Shown piece after piece: positions 12,446 through 23,305 of a stretch of 64,000 nucleotides of DNA. Every line of letters begins with the position of its first letter. Positions within the stretch are counted from its first letter, which is position 1. The notes beneath the pieces are model-generated. The model made no database searches and had not been told where the DNA came from. It saw only the letters and a list, made by a program, of their open reading frames with translations. The position numbers and the translations under genes are program-made. The DNA lies in assembly GCA_003550325.1 (NCBI GenBank), contig QKWP01000111.1:239309-303308 (forward strand). Direction: 5' to 3'. Source of the stretch: Gigaspora rosea (taxonomy: Eukaryota; Glomeromycota; Glomeromycetes; Diversisporales; Gigasporaceae).

Positions 12446-14218
12446 TCTAATATTAATCAATTTAGTTTTTGTTTTATTTTGATTTGTATGTTATACAAAT
12501 TTCATATTACTGATATTGAACACCACAGGTGTGATATAACATTTCTAAAAAAATATTATTATTTATAAAATTTGTAAAAATATTAAAGCACAAATAAATT
12601 GTAGCTTCATGAAAATGCAGTTAAATAATGATTGATATTATAATTTTAAAAATAAAATATAGATTTAAAAAAAGTATAACTACTTCTAATAATAGTTAAA
12701 TTTTTAATATTTTTTAGTATATTTAAGCAAAAATTTGTTAATTTTTATATATAAAACGTTTATCATTTTAACTATGCATAATTAAAATAATAATTTTTTA
12801 ACATCTATCTCATAATTTTTATAATTTTTTTATTTATTTATTTACAAAAACTAAATTATAGCATATATATTTTTTAGGTTTATATAATTAAAACCTATTG
12901 AAATAATTAAATATTCTCAAAATTTTTGAAGGCCCATATATTAAAATTAGTTTTAGATAAAATGTAATAATAGTTTGATTCTTCAAATTAACATTAGTTA
13001 TTAGTAATTGCAAAAATATTAATGTTGATAATAAAATTTGTTTTAAATAAATATAATAAAATTTTATATTAAATAAATTTAATATGACTTTAACAATTAA
13101 AAAATTAAATATTATATTTACACTTTTTAGTGAATTCTAAAAATTAGCAACAATTTTTATTCGGCTTAAAAAACTTTGCAAACTAGCGAACAAAGTAGTA
13201 CTGTATTTTATTCTATTAGTAAGAATTTTAAAAATTAGTATTGTAACTAGTATTTTGTTATAAGTCGTAAAACATATAAAAACATGGAATAACTAGGCTT
13301 ATACTATGTTACAATTGGCTTGCTTAATTTTTGGTAGCAGTTAAGCGACAGGATAGTGTTACTTAAAAATTAACTAAAAATGGTCTAAGCTTTACAAACT
13401 TGCATATAGGAATTTTTTAGTTATGTAAATTGCAGAATTTTGATAAAATGAGAATGGATGACTTGAATACAAATATTTGATAAAAAAAATAAATAAATAA
13501 ATAAAAATTAAAAAATAAAAAAAAATTAAAAAAATATAAAAAAAGAATCAAATTCAGGGCCAATTGGGGTCATTTGAACCTAAAATTAGCTCATAAACAG
13601 GTTTATTTAAACCAATTCGGGTTCATTTAAACCCAAGCTGGGTTTATTTAAATTTTAAATCCAAGCCAATACCCTTAATCAAATATGAAATCTCACTTCT
13701 GGTGCTTAGGCCTAAGAGTCAAAAAAACAGAAACTCCTATTCCCGGGGCAACGCCCATGTTCTGAGAACTAGTTCTTATTTTAGTTATCCAATTCATCAG
13801 ATTATTATCATACCTCCAAAAATCCCCAATGACCTATAAACTATCCCGAAATGTTCTGATATCTCTTAAAAATTTTCTAATTTTAATGAATAAATAAATA
13901 TGAACGAAGTTGTTAATTTATAATTTGTATGAATCAAAGTATATAGTACTGTACGTACGTAGTAATGTGTCACTTGCAAAAGTTTGTTAATACCAGTACG
14001 ATCACATTCTTGTGTAACATGAAATGTGTGAGCGATGGTTTCCATTCAACTTTTTTGATATTCCAATGCTGATTTTTGAAGAATCCTTTTTTAGTATGGG
14101 TAATGGTTTTCATTTTTCTAATTCAGGCAAGTGTTATGGTAATTTTGACGATACAGGATGATGACATGTGCAACATAAATTATAGTGTGGGAATATACTC
14201 GTGATTGTGTGTAAATAT
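12446..14218. other. Gene-free AT-rich stretch
   Basis: No coding signal is seen. Near 13560-13660 a word like GGGTTCATTTAAACCCAA recurs three or four times in degenerate form. The rest is A/T-rich sequence without recognised structure. Confidence 0.5.
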
Positions 14219-14226
14219 GTTGTGAT

Positions 14227-14617
14227 TAGAGATGTGCGAATGCAAGTTTTTTTGGCTTTGCATCACATAATGCAGCATTATGTCAAATGATGCATTATGC
14301 AATTCTGTACAATATACTATGGCCTATATGCAGTGAACAGACTTTGTATTATTACTGAGAGGTTATCGGATTTGAGAACATAAAATATTTGATTTATATG
14401 GTGGAAACAGACCTGGTAGATCAATTTTTTATTGGATTTCACAAGTTATAAATTTGATAGGAACAAGTGTCTATAAAGCAATTGTTGAAGAAATGAATGA
14501 ATCAAAATTACATAATAACTTCTATGTGCATTTATAAATTTTAGCCAACTTGCATCGCATTATGTAGCATTATGTAGCATGCAACATCACCTACATAATG
14601 CGTACGGCACATCTCTA
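14227..14617. mobile_element. hAT-type MITE, 391 bp, TSD GTTGTGAT
   Basis: The ends are TAGAGATGTGC and GCACATCTCTA (11-bp perfect inverted repeats). They are flanked by exact 8-bp direct repeats GTTGTGAT (14219-14226 and 14618-14625). Subterminal ATGCA/GCATTATG words repeat near both ends, as is common in hAT elements. No transposase frame is left, so it is non-autonomous. Confidence 0.88.
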
Positions 14618-14625
14618 GTTGTGAT

Positions 14626-16424
14626 CGGTGAATATACTTTCAAAAATGATATTTATATGTTGTAACTAAATATGAGACACTTTTTTTTGAAATTATACAT
14701 GTTTATTGTTGCTAATAATGCATGCGTGATCTGATTTTAAAATGTATCTTATACCGAATAATAATAAAATATTACGATATATGAAACTGTTTGTCCTTGT
14801 ATTCCTAATAAGAGAGTTATGTAACCGAGGTTTGATAGCTTTCGATTGTTGTACCAATAAAATTTTTTGAAAAAAAAACCGATTGTATTATTTTGCGTAC
14901 ATACTTTACTTTGTAATATTAAGATGATGATGTTGTTTTAGTAAATTCTTTAATCATGATTAATTGATAGATTTATGTTCAAATTATGATATTTAATAAT
15001 TAAGTATAGTGGTGTAATTATACAAATTTATTCATGTAATAATAAAAAAAAATTCAGTTGTTTATTATTTGATATATCCAAAAACCTTAGCCAGACCGTA
15101 AAAAATTTTAAAATAAAGTGATCAGTTATGACGATCTATTTAAAAATTATGACCTTTTACATGTAAATGCTGTCATAATTCGTAATTGATCTATTAATAT
15201 GAATTAATAATCAGTTGTAATCTATTTATATTATATATTTTTTTAAAAAAAATCAGCTTTTGATCATTATGCACATTTTGTATCTGAAAGTTAACAAATA
15301 GACTTCCGTTCATTATGCACACATTGTGTATTTGAAATTAACTGAGATATGGATAATGTTAATAACATGAGTTAATGAGTCACATACTGTGTATCACCAG
15401 AATGTTAAGGTTTATAACAGTAACTTATGATAAAACTATAATAATTTAACGCATGTTTTAGATGAGAATTTTCTTGAGAGAAGTCACAATAATTTCAGTA
15501 CAAATTCAACATTAAAAACATATTATCTGTCAGGTAAGTTTGCAATAGAATTTTTTATAGAAATTCATGATAGAAGCTACGATAATTTTCATACAAACTA
15601 ATTCACCTTTCGCCATTACTATAATAACATGTTGCATGTCACTGGAATAACATGTGAAGGTTCGTAATAAAATTTTCTACAGTAGATAACGATGTCCTTA
15701 ATGCAAATTGACTCAATTTTACTACATACTGTGGACACTAAATAGCAAAGAACAGGATTTTACAATGTAATGCAAAATTAGCAGCCTTAATTACGTATTG
15801 TATGTCAAGTAAGATTGCAACAGAATTATTTTAGCTCATATAGAATCTTGATAATCCTGTACAACTAACTTGCCTTTTATTGTTACTGGAATGGCGTGCA
15901 AGTTTTGTAACAGAAATTTTACAACAATTCACAATAAGAAACACAATATTTTATTCCAATACAAACTATTTCAACTTTACCTATTTCATATTTTAGAACA
16001 ACAAGTAAATTTTGTAACAATTCTAGTTAACATTACACGTAATTGTTGGAATTGAAGGTTGTCCTTTTTTCTAGAGAAATATATTATTTTACTTGTAGGT
16101 GCAGATGGGTTCCATGACCATTAACAATGCAAGAGTCTCTTATTTGGTGATTAGGCACTGTTGCTGCAATTATAGTGCAAGGAAAGCGCGTATGAAGTTT
16201 AATTCAGTTCACTTTAACGATTGAGTTTCAAGAAAATGTAAATTACCAAGATGAGTGTAAAGTTTACTTTTAACGTTTATGATTCAAAAATCTGTAATCA
16301 GTATAAAATTTAATTTGATTCATTTAATAATGGTGTTTCAAAATTCTGGTCAATGGGCCAGATTTTTTTTTAAAAAAAATTAAATTTGCGTGGCCTAATT
16401 TAATTTATATTCACACCTAAGATC
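14626..16424. other. Gene-free stretch
   Basis: No coding sequence was recognised. A loosely repeated passage (15420-16060), with words like GTAAGTTTGCAATAGAATTTT and AATAACATG, suggests a degenerate ~115-bp periodic repeat, but the units are too diverged to delimit. Confidence 0.35.
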
Positions 16425-17386
16425 ACGCAAAGTTAATTCTTCAGTTTGTATAACATGGAATTAGAAAATTTTGATTTTTTTTTATCGGTCCTATTTGGGT
16501 AATTCCGGAAAATTAAGATCATTATTAGGGGACGACAGAGAAAAAATTAGATGCCAAAATTGGAGTAATTGGCACAATAGGAATTTAAAAAAAATTTTTT
16601 TTGGAAAAATTGGGTCAGAGGGTTTTGCAAAACGAAAAATTAACTTTGTGTGGCCTGGCCACGCAAAGTTAATTTTTTGTTTTGCATAATATGATGTTCC
16701 AAAATTTAAGTCAGTGGATCAAATTAAGTTGGCTGATCGGATTTTTTTTTTTAATTACTATAAATTAATAAGCTCATGTTCTAAGGCCACGCAAAAATTA
16801 ATTTTTCAGTTTGCATAACATGGAATGAGAAAATTTTGTCGGATCTATCGGTAATTCCAGAAGATCAAGGTCATCATCGGGAACAATGGAGAAAAGATTA
16901 AAAGCCAAAATTGGAGTAATTCACACAATAGGAATTTTAAAAAAATTTTTTTTTTGGAAAAATTGGGTTGCGGGTTTTGCAAAACAAAAAACTAAATTTG
17001 CATGGCCTGGCCAATTTTTGTTTTGCATAACATGGTGTTCAAAAATCCAAGTTGACGGATCTGTTTTTTTTTTTTTAATCTACTATAAATTTAATAAGCT
17101 CATGTTCACATATAAGGCCATGCAAAATTAATTTTTCGGTTTGCATAACATGGAATCAGAAAATTTTGTCAGATTTATCGGGTATTTCCAGATCAAGGTC
17201 ATTATCGGGGGACAACGGAGAAAACATTAAATGCCAAAATTGGAGCAATTGGCACAATAGGAATTTAAAAAAATTTTTTTTTTAGAGAAATTGGGCTGCG
17301 GGTTTTGCAAAATAAAAATCTAAATTTGCGTGGCCTGGCCAATTTTTTGTTTTGCATAACATGGTGTTCAAAATTTAAGTAGGCAG

Positions 17387-17451
<65 letters not shown>
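16425..17451. repeat. Tandem array of a ~230-bp MITE-like unit, three copies, truncated by the gap
   Basis: Three units start near 16428, 16784 and 17115. Each opens with a GGCCACGCAAARTTAATTTTT-like end followed by GTTTGCATAACATGGAAT. Each closes with the inverse, AATTTTGCAAAACRAAAAA..AACTTTGYGTGGCC. Between them lies a ~120-bp spacer with GCATAACATGGTGTTCAAAA and TACTATAAATTAATAAGCTC. Landmark spacing is 363 and 329 bp. The array ends in a run of 59 T directly at the assembly gap. Single dispersed copies lie at 9330-9612 and 26795-27055. Confidence 0.7.
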
Positions 17452-18190
17452 NNNNNNNNNNNNNNNNNNNNNNNNNNNNNNNNNNNNNNNNNNNNNNNNN
17501 NNNNNNNNNNNNNNNNNNNNNNNNNNNNNNNNNNNNNNNNNNNNNNNNNNNNNNNNNNNNNNNNNNNNNNNNNNNNNNNNNNNNNNNNNNNNNNNNNNNN
17601 NNNNNNNNNNNNNNNNNNNNNNNNNNNNNNNNNNNNNNNNNNNNNNNNNNNNNNNNNNNNNNNNNNNNNNNNNNNNNNNNNNNNNNNNNNNNNNNNNNNN
17701 NNNNNNNNNNNNNNNNNNNNNNNNNNNNNNNNNNNNNNNNNNNNNNNNNNNNNNNNNNNNNNNNNNNNNNNNNNNNNNNNNNNNNNNNNNNNNNNNNNNN
17801 NNNNNNNNNNNNNNNNNNNNNNNNNNNNNNNNNNNNNNNNNNNNNNNNNNNNNNNNNNNNNNNNNNNNNNNNNNNNNNNNNNNNNNNNNNNNNNNNNNNN
17901 NNNNNNNNNNNNNNNNNNNNNNNNNNNNNNNNNNNNNNNNNNNNNNNNNNNNNNNNNNNNNNNNNNNNNNNNNNNNNNNNNNNNNNNNNNNNNNNNNNNN
18001 NNNNNNNNNNNNNNNNNNNNNNNNNNNNNNNNNNNNNNNNNNNNNNNNNNNNNNNNNNNNNNNNNNNNNNNNNNNNNNNNNNNNNNNNNNNNNNNNNNNN
18101 NNNNNNNNNNNNNNNNNNNNNNNNNNNNNNNNNNNNNNNNNNNNNNNNNNNNNNNNNNNNNNNNNNNNNNNNNNNNNNNNNNNNNNNNNN
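17452..18190. other. Assembly gap (739 N)
   Basis: A block of N begins directly after a long T run and ends at a CCCTCCCTCGC sequence. The missing sequence cannot be judged, and the array at 16425-17451 may continue in it. Confidence 0.99.
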
Positions 18191-19430
18191 CCCTCCCTCG
18201 CTACCCAGTGAGTTTTCATAAACAACATGTCGAGACGACAGTCATATAAGAAATGAGGGTTATGTAACTTAAAATTATAACATCAGTCTTTCGTAAAAAA
18301 ATGAATGCTTTTTATGTAGGACGACAGTCAGTTATACAAATTAATACAGCCTATGACCTGTCAGAAGACAATCGAAGAAAAAATAACGCGATACTATAAA
18401 GCTGCATAGGTTACTCAACAACAGTAAAATAACACCAATTTGTATTTCATTACTATAACTCGTAAATCAGAAACAAAACAAAAGCCACATGTTATAAAAC
18501 AACAAAAATAATGCGATTAATTTTGCAATTTTAACATAATTGTTTAATTTGACTCCCCAACACAATTAAACTTAGTAAGAAAACGCTAAACTAAATTATA
18601 ATTACAAACGAACAAAAGATAAGTCGACAACATATATATATAAATAAAAAACAATAAAAAAAAAGAATCATATATTTTGCGCATATGCTTGTATAACGTG
18701 AGATCAGAACAATAATTAATTCGTTAGTATAGGGTTAAGGTAATGATTAAGTTAAAGTTAGATTAAAATTAAGATAAAGCATATAAGAAAAGGTTTAAAC
18801 CCAAAATTTGGGAGAAATTTTATTTGAAAATGCTAAAGCTAATTTCATAAACAAAACTTTAAGCTACAAACTTATTTTTTTAATTTCACATTACACGTAA
18901 TCTTACAATCTTATTAGTTGATAAGATAAATGCTTACAACGCGAACGCGCTAAATTACAAAACCATAATATGTGTGCTGGTCCTGCGCGGCATCGCATGC
19001 TGCGCAGCTATCTTATTATATTGCTTATGTATTGATCTGCATTGATCTGATTGGTCATGCGGATCTCGTGACTTTGGTTCTATAATTTTATTGGCTAATC
19101 TATTTATTCAAATTCAGGTGACATTTTGTCATATGATCGTCACGTCTCACCAGACCTTACATCCTGATTGGCCATTATCGACGCTCGTGGTAATAGTATC
19201 CGGCATGCATTATTTTCAAATAAGGGATAAATTACGTATCAATATTACGCGTTTGAAAAAAATAATTTTCTTTCCCCTTTACATCACTCTACTTTTCTTG
19301 CCCTATATTTTATACCTTATACACTGTTTTTAGTATACGCAGTTTTTATTATATACCGTTTATTTATTTATTTTTAGTAGTTTAGTGTTTTATGTTTTGT
19401 TTTTTTTTTTTTTTGGAGTGTAGGTTGTGC
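18191..19430. other. Gene-free stretch after the gap
   Basis: The composition is less AT-rich than to the left. No supported gene was found. Around 18985-19015 a CTGCGCGGCATCGCATGCTGCGCAG palindromic patch resembles the GCGC-rich subterminal words of the hAT pieces elsewhere in the window. Confidence 0.4.
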
Positions 19431-19494
19431 AGGGGTCGTTTTCTCGAACTCTAGAGAATAAATTGAGTCAAAGCTACTTGATGAAATACAGATG

Positions 19495-19690
19495 TGCGTA
19501 TTAATGATTCAAGGGAACAACCCGCTGAAAACTGGGAACGTCCACGACTAGTACTGGTGTGTAGGAGACTGGGTTGGGGGAAACTTTCCCAATCAACGAG
19601 ATACACCTCTTCGCGGTGGTTGGGACAAGTAGGAGATATAATCTCTGAAACTAAGTATCTCGAAATTTTTTGTTTTTTTTTCATTATGTG
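19495..19690 (+). ncRNA. Candidate structured RNA, GC-rich island ending in a T run
   Basis: This ~170-bp island stands out from the AT-rich surroundings. It can form successive hairpins: GGTTGGG with CCCAATC, CACC with GGTG around TCTTCGC, and GGAGAT with ATCTC. It then ends in AAATTTTTTG followed by nine T. Small open frames exist on both strands but look unremarkable. I do not recognise it as U1-U6, U3, RNase P, RNase MRP or SRP RNA. It could equally be an exon or transposon remnant. Confidence 0.25.
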
Positions 19691-19699
19691 CAAAATTAT

Positions 19700-20615
19700 A
19701 ATTTTTTAATACTGTAATTGATTATGTTCGAATCTTTGTATAAATTATTTTTGATTAATTAATAAAGGCTAAGAATTTTTGAGTGCATTTAAAATTATGA
19801 ACCACCAAATAATAAATTTTTCGCGTGTATTCAAAATCATGAATTATTAAACTAATAAATCTTTCACGTGTATCTTAAAGTATGAATTTATTAATGAATC
19901 TTTCGCGTGTATTCAAAACATTCAAAACATGAATTTATATCTAATGAAATATGTCACTGTACTGTGCATCTTAGCATCATATTAATATTAAAGTGTGTAA
20001 TTATAAATCATAATGAAGCAGTATTTCTGACGCAAATTTATTTAATGTACAACCCATACTACGGCTAAGGAGTTTAAAAGTTGGTTTCGTCAAGTGCTGG
20101 TGATTTTAATATATGAACACCAAAATGTAATCCGCTAAAGAAATTTATATTTGTAAAATTTTGGGACGTTTTCACTTTAAATGATACAATTTATTTTTAA
20201 AGTGCAAGTTTCTTCTGGCCAAAATCATATAGACCTTTTCTCCTTTGAGCACAATAACTTTCGCTAATAGTCCGGCAGAGATTCATTTAGATGGAGTTGA
20301 TCGAACAATTATTCTCTCCACATAACCAGATTTAATTTTATACATTAAATTCAATATCAAGTAATTATTCATTACATATTGAATAAAACTTTTTATTACT
20401 TGCTGACAAATAAAATAAATATCAATATAAATTGTTATAAATTAAACATCTTATTCACATCATGTTTTATATATAAAATTTAAAAAAGAAAGCAATTAAA
20501 ACACATGGACCGTTCTTTGAGTTAAGTCCCACTATCTCTTTAAGGTCCCAATTATGGACTGTTGATGTAAAATGAAAAAAATGAAAAAACGTAAATAAAA
20601 CTATACATGCTATAA
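19700..20615. other. Gene-free stretch downstream of the fumarate reductase pseudogene
   Basis: Around 19770-19930 a word like TTTCGCGTGTATTCAAAA with ATGAATTTATTAA recurs three or four times as a degenerate ~60-bp tandem repeat. Nothing else was recognised. Confidence 0.45.
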
Positions 20616-20621
20616 ATAAGA

Positions 20622-23030
20622 TTAAATCTTTATACTTGACTTTGGTGAATACTTTTGCACTACACCTTTATCATGCATCATATTGAATTATAAAAATATT
20701 TAATTCAAAATTTTCTTTAATAAGCGTTTAAAACGAACAAATCAAAAGAAAATTTTTTCACCTCTTCAGTAGCATCCTTTCCAGCATAAATTAGAATGGC
20801 TGTTTTACGCCAGGATGGTCTAAATTAAAATATAGAATGTGTCAAATGCATAGCTAAAGACAAACGAAATGTCAATTCTAACTAGATTTACCTGGAAGAA
20901 AATTTGTAACATTTAAAACTTCACCGTTAACTATCACCCAACAGTCTGACTATTGATCAATAGGAAAAGAGTTGTTATCATAAGAGAGAATCCAAAAAGA
21001 AAAAATAACGTATAAAATGGTAATAAAACACTCACGCTAAATGTGAACCAATAAAAAAAAATTTCTAGTCAAAAATTTATATATAAATCGTGAGTTTATT
21101 AATTCAATAAAAATTTATAAATTATGACTAAGGAATATATAAAATATTATTAACCATTTTCTTTATGCTTAGCGACTTCTTCAGCGGTATATTCCTTCTT
21201 CTCACGTGTTGGTGCATCAGCTTTCTTTTCAGGAGCAGGTGCCTGGCTTGTTGAAGCTTGAGAAGCTTGAACTGGAGGAGTATATTGCTTGTAGCATCTT
21301 TATGTGAACCCCAAAAGATTTCTAAATGCACCTTTTGATTTGTTGGGTCAACAGAAACAATTATTTGATATGGTGCCAATTGTCTGGCAATTTGTCCTAG
21401 ACGACAATTAGCAGTTGCGCTAGACAAATTCTGGAAAAGATAACGAGATGCGGAATCACCGGCAACACGGCCATATACGACACATCCCAAAAGAGAGGAT
21501 CCTCCCAATCTATTGCAATTAGTAGAAATTAGATTTTTGAACATTAAAGATTAAATTGTCAAATAGTAATACCTGTTAGCACCATGAACGCCACCAGCTA
21601 TTTCTCCAGAAGCAAATAGTCCAGGAATAACTTGCTCTTGCATATCTCTGACCTCAGACTCCGCATTTATATCAATTCCACCCTACAAAAAGCAATGCAT
21701 GAATCATAAAACTTAAGTGTAGGTAATTAGAGATAAGTCATAAATCATATCGATCATACCATAATATAATGTAATACGGGAGACATTAAGGCTACATTAA
21801 ATTGATCGTTTATTGTGATTGGAACGTTATGGAAGAATTTTCTTGTCAAAAGGATCCTTCTTTTTGTTAGAAGCAATGTCGTTATAATCATCGAACGTTG
21901 CCTTTAGTTGTGATGCAGAAATACCAATTTTTTTTGCCAATGCTTTATCAGAAAATTTTCCTATCAAACCACGTCCAACATAATGTTTAAAATGCCATTC
22001 AATTTCTTTTGAAAGCTTTACTATTAAGCACAAGACGAACAGGTACCTTGGTTTTCCAAATTTCACTAGTAACGTAATCACTATGACCTAATTCATCACA
22101 GAACCGTTTTCCTTCACCATTTAAAAGCAGCCCACCGACACCCCAAAGTGCTTCAGCGGCCAAAAATTTGATTTTTGCATCAGGTACTTTAGGTCAACCA
22201 ATCCTGTTGGATGGACTTGAACCTTTTCCATATGAGTAGCCTTTCCTCCAATGGCAATAACCATTTTGTGACCATCACCTTCACTATTGGTAGTGGGTAA
22301 ATTGTATATGTCTGGACGGTACTTTTTTAGCAAAGGGTTTTCTGTGAAATCAGCTGCATAAGACCAGTAGCCAAAATCACAGGACCATATTCTTTGCAAG
22401 TTTGGCCATCTTTGACATATTCCACGCCTATGACAGCATCACCTTCCTTAATTAACTTCGTTACACGTGCCTTCTTGATGAGCCGGGCTCGATCAGGCTG
22501 ATTGTTGACAATTTCTTCGATGCCTTCCATTAAAGCGTAGGTTATCGTCATACCCGGGAACATTTCTTTTTCCACGATGAGTACGTGGTTAGAATGACCT
22601 CCTAATCGAGATACAAGAGAAAGGTCTAACTTGGATTTCTCCTGAAGTCATTCAACAACAGAGGCAGAATTTCCAGTAAGAACTTTTATAAGATTAGGGT
22701 GAGCAAGATCTCGAGCAGATCGTGCTGTATCTTAAGCGAAGATTTCAGCGGAATCTTGAACGCCAAGGGCTATAAAATGTTTTCACGTTAATTCTTAGAT
22801 GAAACTTGCCTACGAAAGAAATTTCTCAGTGTTAACAATAAGTGACGAGTATTGTATGTTCTTCGAGTTTTACCCGTTTTGGTCAAAGCACCAGACGTTG
22901 CTTTCGTTGAGTTGCCACCAAAGAAAGAGTTCTTATCAAGAACCAAGACATTCCCACCACGTTCCAAGACTGTGTGAGCAGCAGAAAGGCCAGAAAGACC
23001 ACCACCAACAACAATAACTTGATTGTACAT
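20622..23030 (-). pseudogene. Fumarate reductase (OSM1-like flavocytochrome) fused to cytochrome b5, decayed
   Basis: Read from 23030 downward, the pieces follow the order of fungal soluble fumarate reductases. First is the FAD-binding start (VIVVGGGLSGLSAAHTVLER, then FFGGNSTKATSG). Then come LIKVLTGNSAS, MTITYALMEGIEEI, GPVILATG, KYRPDIYNLPTTN, VQVHPTGLVD, KEIEWHFKHYVGRGL, NRLGGSSLLGCVV and GRVAGDSASRYL. A Pro/Ala-rich linker (PVQASQASTSQAPAPEKKAD) leads to a cytochrome b5 domain: EYTAEEVAKHKENG, DCWVIVNGEVLNVTNFLP, DHPG, TAILIYAGKDATEE and MMHDKGVVQKYSPKS. Several introns are still recognisable. The frame is broken repeatedly: in-frame stops lie in the first third (a TAA after EIFA and a TGA where Trp is expected before LQEK), and frame changes follow near ILATG, in the middle and at DHPG. 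Living relatives oxidise NADH or flavin and reduce fumarate. This copy cannot encode that protein. Confidence 0.85.
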
Positions 23031-23305
23031 GTTTTTATTTATATTAGAAATTAATTAAAAAGACTTTTAAACTGGAAGTGAAAAGTGCTATTTTTTAATT
23101 GCTCTATCGCAATTTCGACCGTTATTATAGTTCCCAATCAGGTGCCAAGATGATAAAATCATCCCACAATCTAAATTTGACTAAAAAAAATGTGGCGAGA
23201 TGCAATCCGACGATCCCATCTTAATCTGATTTCTAATATTTTTTATTATCAGTGAAAAAAAAATATGTCGGACAGAGCGTGGTCATTTGTGTTCATAGTA
23301 AATTT
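23031..23305. promoter_or_regulatory. Divergent intergenic region between two pseudogenes
   Basis: The two decayed genes are transcribed away from each other across about 275 bp, so this was probably a shared promoter. It contains an AT-rich patch and no recognised motif. The assignment rests only on gene orientation. Confidence 0.35.

Noticed and set aside
17368-18228. A 286-codon open frame on the minus strand
   Set aside because: It is made of the assembly gap (N) and the T run read as Lys codons; nothing is encoded.
19091-19333. An 80-codon frame as a gene
   Set aside because: No homology I recognise, no introns or partner exons, and the hydrophobic tail comes from AT-rich sequence.
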